Made by a program: the position numbers and the translations under genes
Notes under the pieces: generated by a model
What the model saw: the letters and a program-made list of their open reading frames with translations, nothing else
What the model was told of the DNA's origin: nothing
The model's database searches: none
Assembly: GCA_907163375.1 (NCBI GenBank)
Contig: CAJQUW010011540.1
Coordinates: forward strand, 1-64,000
DNA length: 64,000 bases
DNA from: Prostheceraeus crozeri
Taxonomy: Eukaryota > Platyhelminthes > Polycladida > Euryleptidae
Reading direction: 5' to 3'
In this document: positions 12,440 through 24,246 of the stretch, piece by piece
Position numbering within the stretch: position 1 is the first letter of the stretch
Layout: each line of letters opens with the position of its first letter

Positions 12440-13315
12440 AAATAAATTAACAAATGCTTACTTGTGGATGTTTATGTGCTCACGAGGAATGGGAACAGAA
12501 TATCTTGATTTTGGGCTAATTTCTTGCGTCTGTTTATATAAAATACGATTATGCTTCACTATGATGTTTTTGTGTAAGAGTTATCATTACATCAATGTTC
12601 AAATTTTTTAATTTTGAGTCGAATTGTCAAATGATCATTATTGCATGAATAGCACGCTGTTTCTGAGGTGTTTAAAAATTTCATTACAATCCAACAAATG
12701 TCCGCATAACCTGGAGTCCTTATGCCGACACTTTCATTTCACGTTCAAAGGAACTCATAGGCAGAATCAAGCCAATACTTTTTGATTTGATGTATACCAT
12801 TCACCAACAGTATTCATCATCATGTATAAGACGCTAAATGAACATATCTGCACAACATCGCTATATTGATTGACAGCAGCGAACTGTAAAAGTAATTTGA
12901 CACTGATTGAAAGCTTCGAGTGCATACTGCGATTCAAAGAAATAAGTAGCATTGAAGGAATTAAAAATTATTAGGAGAAAATAATGCTTGTACTAAGTTA
13001 TGCGCAATTAAAATGCCGATGAGTCACTTAAGAAATGCTTTGTACTGTTGGAACTAACAAGAAAAAGTGTCCACTCTGTGTGATTACTCTTTGACATCAC
13101 CCCCTTCTTCCATATTCTCCTTGTCCATGATTTCCATAGAGAAAAAATGACAAAATCCTAAACCGAGTGGGCACGATAAACGAACCCGATCACCAGGGAC
13201 CCTCTCTTCTTATAATAAGTCCATTCGATTACAGCTATTACACTTATCGAAGGAGATTGTCAGGTTAATTAAAAAAAACTATAGTTGTATAAAGGTCATC
13301 GCCCAACCCTGAGCA

Positions 13316-13321
13316 CATACA
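13316..13321. repeat. Left target-site duplication of the Polinton (CATACA)
   Basis: This 6-bp direct repeat sits immediately outside the AGTAGTAAG terminus. The identical hexamer lies immediately outside the other terminus at 35491-35496. A 6-bp duplication is the signature of the retroviral-type integrase used by Polintons. Confidence 0.9.
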
Positions 13322-13375
13322 AGTAGTAAGTAAAACTCCACTTCTGGACCGCGCAAGATGGCCGCCATCGAAGAA

Positions 13376-13560
13376 TTTTCGCTGACGTCCCCCCCTCTGG
13401 AACGACAGAGGTTGTGGTCTGTCGTGGTGTGCCGACCAGGTTGGTCCACGTTCACAAAATGTTCGCTGACGTCCCCCCCTCTGGAACGACAGAGGTTGTG
13501 GTCTGTCGTGGTGTGCCGACCAGGTTGGTCCACGTTCACAAAATGTTCGCTGACGTCCCC
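13376..13560. repeat. 84-bp tandem repeat, about 2.2 copies
   Basis: Two copies (about 13378-13461 and 13462-13545) and a partial third of a unit containing cgctgacgtccccccc, gtggtctgtcgtggtgtgcc and gaccaggttggtcc. The unit carries a C-run and a near-palindromic gaccaggttggtcc core. It is absent from the right arm, where the sequence jumps from gtaggca to gaaattcttcgatgg near 35430. Confidence 0.8.
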
Positions 13561-13789
13561 CCCCCCCCCTCGAAAACGACAGAGTGTGAGACTCGGGTGT
13601 GTTGGTCTCGTGTGGGTTGACGTAGCCGACCGCCTAGGTTGACGTGGGCGACCGTCTAGGTTGTCGTGGTGGAATGGTGAAACGGAATTTAGATTCGTGA
13701 TCAGCGTAAAATTCTGCATCGGTATGGTGAATTTGAGGTCAATCGGCGAGAAAAAATGTTTCTTCAAAATTTTGGCAGAGTTAAAATTT

Positions 13790-14780
13790 GGCACGTTTTG
13801 GTCTGTAGCGTCAAAGCGAAGCATCGCATAGGAAAACGGAGGCCAGATTCGGATTCAGCGTGAAATTCTGCATCGGTATGGTGAATTTGAACGCAATCGG
13901 AGAGAAAAAATTTTCGCTGACGTCCCCCCCCCTCGGGAGAGCTAGCTTCGATTTTGGCTTCCAGTGGACGGATTTTGTCGTGCCATAGCTCGTTTGAAAG
14001 CTAAGAGTGAGACAAATTCAGTGAAAGAATCGGCTTGTTCCTATCTGTCTTCGTTTAGACATGAGACGCCATTTAAGATTTTGGGACATTGGCGAAAAAC
14101 GACAGAGTTAGAATTTGGGACGTTTTGGGCTGTAGCTTCAAAACGAAGCATCGGATTGGAAAACGGATTTCAGATTTGGAATCAGCGTCAAATTCTCTAT
14201 CAGCATGGTGAGTTTCAAGTCAATCGGCGAGGAAAAAATTTTCAACATTTTTCGAAAAAATGACAGAGTTAGAATTTGGGACGTTTTGGTGTGTAGCGCC
14301 CAAACGAAGCATCGGATGAGAAAACGGAGGCCAGATTCGGATTCAGCGTGAAATTCTGCATCGGTATGGTGAGTTTGAACGCAATCGAAAAGAAAAAATT
14401 TTCGCTGACGTCCCCTCCCACTCGGCACCGACCTTCCAACTTTGCTTCTAGTGGACGGATTTTGTCGTGCCATAGCTCGTTTGAAAGCTAAGAGTGAGAC
14501 AAATTCACTGAAAGAATCGGCTAGTTCATATCTGTCTTCGTTTAGATGTGAGACGCCATTTAAGATTTTGGGACATTGGCGAAAAACGACAGAGTTAGAA
14601 TTTGGGACGTTTTGGGCTGTAGCTTCAAAACGAAGCATCGGATTGGAAAACGGATTTCAGATTTGGAATCAGCGTGAAATTCTCTATCTATATGGTGAGT
14701 TTCAAGTCAATCGGAGAGAAAAAATTTTTCATCACAAAATTTTTTCGAAAAAACGAGTTAGAATTTTTGCGAAGGCTGCC
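13790..14780. repeat. ~488-bp tandem repeat, two copies, left arm only
   Basis: Copies share gtggacggattttgtcgtgc (starts near 13964 and 14451), agacgccatttaagattttg and sub-repeats of aaacgaagcatcgga about every 170 bp. Open frames of 100-166 codons on both strands recur with the same period, so they are repeat-borne and not genes. The whole block is missing from the right arm. Confidence 0.75.
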
Positions 14781-16030
14781 TACTGTAGAGCCAAAACGAA
14801 GCATCGGATGGGAAAACGGAGGCCAGATTTGGATTCAGCGTCCAATTCTACATGGAAATGGTGTATTTCCAGCTCAATCGGGCCTCCAGAATCGATGATA
14901 GAAGCGTTTTAAGTTTTTGGATGATGGATATTACGTCATCAGCTGATCGCCACACACTATATAAGCTGGGAACCGAGAGAGATTTGTCATTAAGACGAGA
15001 GCGATTGTCAGAGGTAGGTCTTCTCTCTGAGCTCCGATGATAGCTTCGGACATTCCAAATTCCGGGTCTCTGTAAGAAACCGACTTAGAAAATTTCATTG
15101 CTGATATCAGCTAAGGCGTCAGACTTAGAGGTTAGCCAGGAGATGGCCTTCGTCTCCAGGCCATAAAAGACTCCAAAACTTTAAAGGCTTGTAAATTTGC
15201 TTCTACAAGTCCGTTTGACTTGATTCAAAACAGGTTCGGCCGCTATTGATCTGCCCTAAGTGATAGATTACTTATAAAATTTCATAAGTAGTGCTAAAAA
15301 GTTAAAAAATTTAAATTCACTAGTTTTGGAGGTTTTCTGGGGTTTTCGACCCTGCTGAAGTCAATGAAAGCATTTTTAATGATGTCTGAGCCAGTCTTCT
15401 CATGCTATAAGCGGCTTTTCACTGAAAGCGAGCATGACACGGAGAGTTTTGCTGTAATATTCCACTGACAGGGTGTTCCTTCGGGACGGCGGACGATGCC
15501 GTAGTGATAAGTGTGGCAAGGGAGTGTGTCATAGTTTAGACCGTAACCGCTGGGACAACTCATGTCTCATGTTGGGCATTTGACACAGTTCTCAACGTAG
15601 GACTTTGAACGCCAATCGGTTGAGTCTTAGCTATCTTGTCATGGGTGGCCTCTAAACATCTCCATTGCAAAACGCTTGTGAATCAAGCTCTCTACGGCTT
15701 GCTATCAAGCTGCTCAAAGTCTGTCAACCTCTTACCAACTCTACAGGTTTTCATGTCTGGCGAATACTATCATTAAGTTGAATCTGCTATCAGGCAACTT
15801 GAACGTTGCAAATGAAGTTCGGTGTAATACTTCCTTTCGACGGGCGTTCCTGTAAAGGGCGGCGGTGAAACCCGTAGCTATGTATACCGCAAGGGACATT
15901 CGGTAATGGTCAATCTTGTTAAACCTCTCTGCATCATGTTTGCAAGTGATTGCCTCTGTCTCAACGTAGTATGCATTCGCGCCAGGGCGACATTTAGCCA
16001 GCTGTCGAAGGTTGCCTTATAAACTATCCA
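14780..16030 (-). repeat. Terminal-region repeat units, left arm
   Basis: This is the reverse complement of 34190-35425 and of parts of 950-2130. It contains one type 1 and one type 2 unit, and the conserved ataagtagtgctaaaaagtt and gaggttttctggggtttt blocks. In the right arm the same units are present once, whereas the second Polinton at the window start has at least four type 1 units, so unit number varies between copies. Confidence 0.8.
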
Positions 16031-16057
16031 TTGCATACGTTATGAGAACCATGAGTT

Positions 16058-16255
16058 CTACCTGTCTCTATCAATGAGATGAATTGATGAATGGAATGAA
16101 ATGGGAGGACACTCACGCGCCACACGCAACATAACACACTTCTCTCTTCCGTAGTCTAACAAGCTCTTTACACATGGATCGCAGTCGATTGCTATCCCTG
16201 TATCAGAAGTGTAAGCTATCTTAATTTTATTTAACACTATTTCATCTACCATCAT
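16058..16255 (-). CDS. Conserved 65-codon ORF of the Polinton, left copy
   Basis: The predicted peptide starts MMVDEIVLNKIKIAYTSD and contains IDCDPCVKSLLDYGREKC, with four cysteines. It recognises no family I know. It is intact and identical to the right-arm copy, whereas the neighbouring small gene and polB carry lesions, which makes it worth listing. It lies outward of the small gene and on the same strand. A splice-donor-like GCGTGAGT occurs within it, so it could instead be the 5' exon of a longer transcript running into the terminal repeats. Confidence 0.3.
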   Translation of the reverse strand: MMVDEIVLNKIKIAYTSDTGIAIDCDPCVKSLLDYGREKCVMLRVARECPPISFHSSIHLIDRDR

Positions 16256-16402
16256 CACCCATATGAAATGTTATAAGATTTACAAGTTAAACTAAGCGTG
16301 CTACTATTTCCAAATGAACAAGTATACATGGTTAAATCATCCACTGAAGCCCCATTCAAGTAAGTCAGTATGAAAGCAAAGATAATACGAAATAAAAATT
16401 TA

Positions 16403-16856
16403 TTATGGCATGTATTTCAAAAGGTCTTCATCGTCAATATCGTCCCAGAGTCTGGCTTCACACAGATCACAAAACCAGTTCACTTGCTTCAATCGTTCTT
16501 CTACCGCGAGCCTCACTTTGTCGATGTACTCCCACTCCGCCGTAGTTCGTGGCTGGGAGTTAGGGGTGTACCATCCCATAATTGATGGAGGAATTTGGTG
16601 CTGGTGATCTCCATCACATCATCAGTATCGTACTGCAGATACTTCCATCGTATGCCTGTTAGGTCGGGACACTCCTTCTCACATACACTCTCCTCTTCGT
16701 CATCCGCTGGTAATGACAACTTTCTAATGTTGTCGAGTCGGTATAATTTCTCCACCTTCCCCTTCGTTGGAGCGTTTGGTGCAACGAGCGCCTTTGGCGA
16801 TGAGCATGGAGAAGAGAACTCCAATCTGTGTTCGATGTTTTTGGAGGGCTTGTCAT
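16403..16856 (-). pseudogene. Small outward gene of unknown function, left copy
   Basis: From the ATG at 16856 the coding signal runs through three successive frames: an N-terminal piece (MTSPPKTSNTDWSSLL), a long middle piece (KVEKLYRLDNIRKL, then the acidic DDEEESVCEKE) and a C-terminal piece (MAEWEYIDKVRL, then CFCDLCEARLWDDIDDED) ending TAA. An AATAAA overlaps the stop region. The total would be about 150 codons. The same frame breaks are in the right-arm copy. It is divergent from polB with about 290 bp between the starts, implying a shared promoter. No family recognised. The CFCDLC motif suggests a metal-binding tail. Confidence 0.45.
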
Positions 16857-17144
16857 GTTGACTGTGAATAATGACTTTGAAATGTTTTCTAATTCTTAAG
16901 TATAAACAAGCAACCAATCAGAATGAACAGCCAATGAATGATGAATATGAAAGTATATATGCAAAGTGACATTCGTGTCATTTCACTCTGTCTTTGAGAC
17001 GTATAAGTGAAGTGTTCTCTAGCGAATTCTATATTTGAGGCGTACAAGTGAACTGCTCTCTCGTGAATTCCAAATTTGAGACGTATTATTTGAGTGAAGT
17101 CTCTATCTTGTTGAAGTATCAACCTTAAACTTGATTTCGTTGAA
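16857..17144. promoter_or_regulatory. Divergent intergenic region between polB and the small gene, left arm
   Basis: The gap between the two divergent starts is about 290 bp and highly conserved between arms. It contains three loose repeats of a phrase like gagacgtata/gaggcgtacaagtgaa, spaced about 60 bp apart (near 16996, 17037 and 17078), and a tatatatgcaaag stretch. These are candidate promoter elements. No experimental or motif-level confirmation is possible here. Confidence 0.35.
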
Positions 17145-20100
17145 ATGGTAAGTTGAAAATTTCTTCACTCATCTCCCTCAAACGTGTGGCTAATAGCATC
17201 TTCCTCAATTTCAGGCATCAACTTCATCACCAACGCCGCCCTCCCTTCTCGAGGAAAGTTTAGAGTTGTTGAGTCAAAGTAGGTTGTAACAATACACTGA
17301 GACTTAAACAGAGATGACAGAATGATTTCTCTTTCAGGTGATGTGAGTTCCAGCTCAGGACTCTCGCGACAAGGCAACGAGTGGGAATGTGCCGACTGCG
17401 GACATATGTTTACAAGGAAGCACAGTCTCCTTCGACACATCAAACAACGTGTGTGTCAACGCAAAGCGGCATCAATCTCCGGAGGTGAAGTTGATTCTGA
17501 CGATGACATCTCCTTTCCTTGCGATTTGTGCCCTCTTTCTTTTGATAGTCACTTTCAGCGATCTTCGCACAGACTTCAACACACGCATGCAAATGATCAC
17601 TACACCAACGGTACCTCTACCATCTCCCTCATTAATGTTTCACATAATAATTTAGTACGCGACTACTGCATGGAGTCCAATACTCAAATAGTAGATTTTC
17701 CTGAGTGGCTCCTTCAAAATTCTAACATTATCGAAGCGCTCTTCAACAATTTAGACAATTTTAGAATGAAGGCGCTCATCTACCTTAAACTAAAATATAT
17801 TAAAATAGATTTTCAAACGGGTCAAGTGACGGAGAGAATACAGTTTCATGTTCCTTCCTCTTCCGCAACCGAAGTTGTAGACTGCGAGTCTTGGCTAAAT
17901 TTTCACATTCAATGTTTAAAATCAAATGTAGATAAATTCAATCAACGCGACAGCGCTCTCATTTTTGATGGTGTGGACTCAGCCATATTCAAAATTTCCC
18001 TATTAGAAAGTCATGCAACTCAAGGCACATTTAAACTACCAAAAACGTTGTATAATAAGAAAGCTGTCATCAATGTCGATTGTAAATCACAGTGTTTCAA
18101 ATATGCAGTCCTATCCATCCTTCACTATAATGATATCAACGCGCATCGAGATCGCACCTATAGCTATAGACAGTGGGAGGATGAACTAGACTTTGAAGGT
18201 TGTGATAGTGACAACATGAAAATCAAAGATGTAGAAACGTTCGAAAAACATAATAAGATTAAAATTGTCGTTCACGTGTGGGAGAAGGGGTTGAAGGGTG
18301 CCCGCTATAATTCACGTTCAATTTGTTATGAACGTGTAGTCAACCTCTTATTAGTAAAACAAGATGATAGCGAGGAATGGCACTACTGTGGTATTCCCAA
18401 AATCTCTCGCTTGTACACTCACTTGGGGCACTCTAAAAGAGGTGAACATTTTGTATGCGGCCGCTGCATCCGCTCCTTTTGGAGTAAAGATAAATTTGAA
18501 ACTCACTATGAATGGTGCAAGCGAGGTAAATTACAAATGGAACGCATGCCCAAAGATAAAATATTTTCACATAGGGATAATGGTGACGAATTAAGTCCCC
18601 TGCGTATCATTTACGCAGACATAGAATGCTACATTGATGATATCATCCACAAACCAGCAGCCATATCCTGCTATGAAGTATGGCATGACCACTTTAGGAA
18701 TAGACAAAACAAAATGCATACTTGGCAAGGTGAAGATTGTATTTCAAAATTTCTAGAATTTCTCGATAAAGCTGCTAAATTTCAACAATAATATGATTCA
18801 CAATTGCAGCGTAAGTCACTACATATGTCAGATGAAGACAAACAGAAATTTGAAAGTTGCACATCGTGCCCTAAATGTCATAAAACGTTTGATGACGATA
18901 AAATTAAGAAAGTGCGTGATCATGATCACATCACTGGTAAATTTAGAAACGCACTCTGCTCCAAATGTAACTTTTCACTTAGGTTGAGACGTCGTGTACT
19001 ACCCGTCATTTTTCATAACTTTAAGGGCTATGACAGTCATATGCTCATAAAAGGAGGGTTGAGCCAGATGAAATCGTGGCAGTTCAATGTTATAGCACAA
19101 ACGAGAGAAAAATTCATGGCAATGACAGCAAAAGTACCAGTAGATAAAACTAAAGAAAATAAGACGGTCTTCTTCGAAATAAAATTTTTAGATTCATTTC
19201 AATTCATGTCAGCGTCACTAGCTTCTCTCGTTCGAAATCTCAAGTTTCTTCCCCATAGTCAAACTTTGAAGAAACACTATCCAAACTTAACGGATGACAT
19301 GATCACTCGCAAAGGAGTCTTTCCCTATGCGGATTTTAGCTCAATGTCTAAACTAAATGAAACAACCCTTCCTTCCATTGACAAATTCAAAAACGATTTG
19401 ACGGGTGAAGATTGTCCAGTAGAGGACTATGAACATGCTCAAGAGGCATGGTTAAAATTTAATTGTAAAACGTTTGGCGATTATATGATCGCTTACTTAG
19501 AATTAGATGTCATTTTGCTGGCTGATGTCTTTCAGGAATTTCGACGAGTGGCATTAGAAGAAGACAAATTAGATCCTATCCACTTTGTCAGTCTACCAGC
19601 CATGTCCTTTAAATCAGCCTTTAAAATGACTGGTGAGACCATTCATCTCTTACAAGACCCGGAGATGTATAATATATTTGAGCGCGGAATACGCGGTGGT
19701 CTCACATTTGTAAATAAACATCATATAAAATCTAAAACAGTAGGTGATGATCATATCCACCTAAAGTACTATGACCAAAATAATTTATATGGCAGTTCAC
19801 TGTCTAAACCACTACCTCATTCCGAGTTTAGTTGGTTAAAACAAGATGAGCTTGAGTATTACTCCAACCCTTCAAACATACTGAAGATTCCAGATGAAGG
19901 TGATTGGGGATATTATTTTGAAGTGGATTTGATTTATCCAAATAGTATTAAAAATAAAACTGCTGATTTCCCACTCGCACCTGAATCTGGTGAAGTGACT
20001 GAAGATATGTTTTCACCATTCATGTCACAATTTCATAATAATTTAACAGAGTGTGGACAGCCAAGGTACAAACCATGCCGCAAACTTTTACTCACCCAAT

Positions 20101-21062
20101 ATGATAAGAAAAATTATCTCGTACACTTCTGCATACTAAAATTCTATTTAGAAATGGGCATGCTTCTAAAGTCAGTTCACCGCATTATCAAATTTAGACA
20201 GAAAGCCTTCCTCAAACCCTACATAGATAGTAATAGTCAAAAACGTGCACTAGCCCAAAATAATTTTGAAAAAGATTTTTATAAATATAAGAATAATAGT
20301 CTTTTCGGAAAGACCATGGAGGATGTTAGAAAACGCATAAACTACAAACTAGTCACTGATGATCAAAAATATCACAAATTGACCTCATCACCTCTTTTCA
20401 TTGATAGAGACATTATCGATGAGGATCTTGTAGGTGTTAAAATGATAAAATCTGAAGTTGAGTTGTGCAAGCCCATCTATATTGGCCAAGCTGTACTAGA
20501 TTACTCTAAGCTTGAAATGTACCAACTCTTTTATAAAATACTAAAACCATGTCCTCTCGTAAAAGAGGGTCGTTTGTTGGGTGGTGATACAGATAGTTTC
20601 TTCTTAGGTATTACCACTCAAAAAGATTTAAATTTTAATGAAGTAGCTAAGTCATTAGAAAAATATTTCGACACATCTAACTACAATCCCGCTCATCCAC
20701 TCTTTTCCATACAGAATAAAGCCAAACTTGGTTGTTTTAAGGATGAAACAGCAGGAAAGGAAATAGATGAAATGATTCTCCTCCGCCCTAAAATGTATTC
20801 CATGAAATTAAAAGAATGTGCAGATAGTATTAAGCGTGCTAAAGGAATATCAAAATCAATTGTCCAAAAAATGAAACATCGGTCCTATAAGAAGGCCTAT
20901 AAAAATAAAAATATAACGTTTGTCAATATGACAATCTTAAAATCACAAGTTCATACTGTGAAAACGTACACATTTAAGAAACGAGCGCTTTCTGCATGGG
21001 AGGATAAGAGGTGTTGGATAGGACATAACACATCTCTTCCACATGGACATAAGATAAGATAA
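17145..21062 (+). pseudogene. polB: Polinton type-B DNA polymerase, left copy (one internal stop; 3' end cut by a LINE)
   Basis: Protein-primed replicative polymerase. I propose a spliced 5' end: ATG at 17145, intron 17148-17214 (GTAAGT...TTTCAG), exon 17215-17278, intron 17279-17337 (GTAGGT...TTTCAG), then one long frame. The N-terminal part has two C2H2-type fingers (CADCG...H, CDLCP...H), then the family's middle region and a CGRCIRSF finger. Exonuclease motifs are YADIEC, FKGYDSH and YLELD; polymerase motifs are YDQNNLYGSS (A), NNSLFGKT (B), GGDTDSFF (C) and RPKMYSM. A TAA at 18789-18791 splits the frame and the right arm shares it; downstream sequence stays in frame. A LINE replaces the last residues after SLPHGH. 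Catalytic residues look intact. Confidence 0.85.
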
Positions 21063-24000
21063 GATAATAATCTTTATTGCCTCACAAGTGTACAACATTC
21101 GGTGAGCGCATGACAAAAATTTACAAGGAAGATTACTCGAAAAAATACAAGAAAAATGCAAAGTACAGTGACGAAGTATTACAGAAGATCAACGACTAAA
21201 AAAAAAGAAAAAAACAGGTTCGAAACTATATACAATATCTGATAAAAGAAGAAGTAAAACGTTTGGTCCTTCCAAAAGGACGACGAAAAATGCGAGAACT
21301 GCGGGTTGCACGGACGGATTCACACGCTTGGAACATCTCCCGCAAAGGATTATCCTGGTTTCTGAAAATGTCACGAAAAAGTTTCTCGCATGTTCTGTCT
21401 GCCACACAAAATAAAGAGTTGGATGCGTCATAAGGAATGTCTACGAGACGATAAACACGTCGTTCAATACTTTGCAATCGCTGTTTCAAGTACTCAGGGA
21501 TATTACAAAATGATGGGTACGCGTATAACATAACAGATCGAATAAAGGCAACATAGCATTTTATGATAAGATCTTTTTGACAGTTTGACCTGCGGAGATT
21601 ATGGACGATGTACATGCGCTTGCATACCTTTTTGATCAAATAATCAATATGAGTATTCCACTTTAGATCTTTGGAAAAATGCACACCCAAAAATTTGAAA
21701 CAATCAACTTGAGACAAAAACAATCCATCATCAACTAAAATTGACTCAACCAACAGGTTTGACTTGGTGACAACATTAAGGACATGGCACTTAGAAATAT
21801 TTTTGGGTAAATACACAGATTGGGACCAACTGACAAAGTTGTCCCATTCTTTCTGCAAATTGTCTTCGTCTGAGTCACGTATACAATGGATAAAAAGTAT
21901 ATCATCGGCATACTTTATAATTTTTGTATTCACACATACAGGAGAAATACTGTCTGTAGCTAAGGCAAACAACAAAGGCCCAACTATGCTACCCTGTGGA
22001 ATGCCACTTGGGACATTTGACCACTTAGAAAAACATCCATTTAAATGAACACGTTGACCTCTGTCTGACAAAATGTTCGAAATCCACTTTATCACTGGAA
22101 TTGGAATATCGAATTTACGACAATTTTCAATTATGACATTATGAGGTAATTTCTCAAAAGCTTTACATAAATCCACCGAAAGCAATCTAACACAACCAGA
22201 ACTCAAATCTAAAAATTTCAGAATATGGTGTTGGGTCAACACAAGAGCGGAAGTTGTACCTGATCCACTACGTAGAATGAAAGCAAACTGAGATTTATGG
22301 AGTTTATTTGCCACATAGAGAAGTATAAGGTGTTTACATACAACGCGCTCCAAAACGTTAGAAAGAATAGGCAAAAGGGAAATTGGCCTAAATTCAGAAA
22401 TAATTTTAGGCCTATCACATTTCGGTATAGGAATAACATTTGCCAGCTTAAGACATTCAGGCATAATTCCAATTTGCAAACTCCAATTCACCAGGTAAGT
22501 GATGACAGGAGACAAAAAATCTGCGAAACGTCTAAAAATCCATGCTGGTAAGTTGTCCGGACCACATCCAGCATTCTTCAAATTGAGAAGAACCCGGCAC
22601 ACATCATCACAGTCTATCATAGAGATAGACTGATTACACAAGAGATTATCTTGATCTGAAGAAGCACTATCTTGATCAACAATTTGAAAATTCGACGAGA
22701 AAAAGTCACAAAATTCGTCTGCAGAGAACTTTGTGGAAGCAGATGGGCGAGTACACTCGCAGCTTGACGCAAAGAGCTCCACACTTTCTTTATGTTATTG
22801 GAAGACACAGCATTTGAAATAAAAGAACTCTTAAGTTCTTTAATGTGCTTGCTTACTTCAAATTTCAAGCGATTGTATTTTGACCATTGTCCAGTAGAAT
22901 ACGCATGATCTCTTTCATTAATCAGAATTCGTAGCGAATCCTTCAACCATTCCGGGTCTCCAGATCGAACCCGAATAGTTCTCATGGGAAAGCAATCATC
23001 ATATAATGAGTAAAGATACTTTAAGAGATTGTACATCGCATCCTCTAAGTTATTGCATGCTTCAATAACAGACATCCAGTCAATGCATGTAATAAAGTCA
23101 GCAAATCGTGCAAAATTACACTTAGAGAATTTTCTAACCTTTTTCTTCATAACTGTAGCCGCCACGACATCATCAGGTTTCCAATGTATAACACAATGGT
23201 CAGATTTATGAATGGGTGGAAGACATGCAGGTTTGATATCGATGAAGAAATTAACAAACATCTGGTCAAGGATATTTTCTCCTCTAGTCGGAAATGTAAC
23301 CAATGATTTCAGCGTAGTCACATCACTGATGGTGCCATAGTATTCACGTAAGTCGTTGAAATCTCCCAACAGACAGACGCGTAATTTTGATCCATACTTG
23401 ACAAACATATAATCCAATATATCAGTCAAACAAGTCAAAGCATTCTCATGAGCCGGGCGATTGTTCCAATAAGGGTGATAAACCATTATAAGTGACAGGT
23501 ACGATTCCTTAATGAATAATACAAGAAATTCAGTGGCAAAATCATCCTGCGAAATAATGGAATCATGATTAACCACAGATGTGGTTAAAGAGTTCCTCAC
23601 ATAACACAAAATGCCACCACCAGAACCACTCGTTCTGTCCCTGCGAAAGATAGAATAATTGTCCACAGAAATAGATGAATCCGGGGTATTAGAATCCAGC
23701 CAAGACTCTGTCATCACAAAGACATCAGGAATGAGTCGAGTAATTAACAATTTGAATTCATCAAATTTGTTGTTGATGGATCTCACATTAGTCAAGGTAA
23801 TGCTTGGGTTTCGAAGGCGACGTGATCGGCGACCATGAGGAACAATTGGCACCGATATGAGGAATCTGCTCTTCTGACGAGTTGACGAGTCACTGTCGTT
23901 ACCAAGAAGGCCACGGTCAGGTCTGATAACTGTTTGGATGTGTTGCACATATATTTTGTGATAAAACAAACGTCGACGAACTACTCGAGGAATACAAACA

Positions 24001-24178
24001 CATGGGCGTTGGCGTAACAGTAAAAGATCTTCTTTCGAATAGCGATAAATACCTCCACTCATTGTACAGCAAAGACAGAGACACAGCCAGCAACGACCAA
24101 GAGCAGAATTCACAGCAGCGGTCGCAAGCTATCCGACCACTCGACGCGAAGATCGATGATCGAAATCTTGATACAATC
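21051..24178 (-). mobile_element. Non-LTR retrotransposon (CR1/L2-like) inserted in the left polB
   Basis: The element is absent from the mirror position in the right arm, so its limits are read directly: host sequence stops after acatggacat and resumes at tgatacaaac. It lies on the minus strand. Its 3' end is an aataaag signal followed by (ttatc)n repeats, a microsatellite tail as in CR1/L2-type elements. No clear target-site duplication is visible; only tgatacaa is repeated just inside the 5' junction. It postdates palindrome formation. Confidence 0.88.
21226..24113 (-). pseudogene. LINE ORF2: APE endonuclease and reverse transcriptase
   Basis: The upstream frame (22617-24113) holds an apurinic-type endonuclease: NVRSINNK, TESWLD, GGGILCYVR, LLGDFND and the terminal SDHCVI. 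The downstream frame (21226-22782) holds the reverse transcriptase: FRPISLLPILSNVLERV, the D-containing SVDLCKAFE, GIPQGSIVGPLLF, the catalytic IIKYADD, and LGVHFSKDLKWNTHI. The two frames overlap, so a frameshift near 22.79 kb breaks the protein. FAFILRSGSGTTSA replaces the usual FGFR motif. No separate ORF1 is seen. The N-terminus RYSKEDLLLLR is typical of L2/CR1-type ORFs in invertebrates. Confidence 0.82.
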
Positions 24179-24246
24179 CTGATACAAACATACCTCCACC
24201 CAAAAGAATAAAACTCACGCTACCACATTCAGGAGATGTATTGACA
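24179..24246 (+). pseudogene. Displaced 3' end of the left polB
   Basis: This short piece equals the last polB codons of the right arm (gatacaaacatacctccacc onward to tgacataa), separated from the rest of left polB by the LINE. An AATAAA at about 24409 probably served as its poly(A) signal. The basic PPKRIKL-like end is seen uninterrupted only in the right arm. Confidence 0.75.

Larger units (their letters stand above)
10141..13315. other. Gene-poor DNA, presumed host flank of the Polinton
   Basis: No mobile element or recognisable gene was found. Two local oddities are listed separately: a GC-richer patch with overlapping ORFs near 11.6-11.9 kb and a perfect palindrome at 12416-12439. A CG-rich inverted phrase (gcccgggc-like) occurs near 10665-10720. 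Confidence 0.5.

Noticed and set aside
13964-14912. 100-166 codon ORFs on both strands as genes
   Set aside because: They recur with the ~488-bp repeat period, exist on both strands, lack domains and are absent from the right arm.
17165-17443. Antisense ORFs of about 91-92 codons opposite the polB start (both arms)
   Set aside because: They are open because the polB exon and introns are open in the opposite sense; the 3-bp indel is explained by polB coding.
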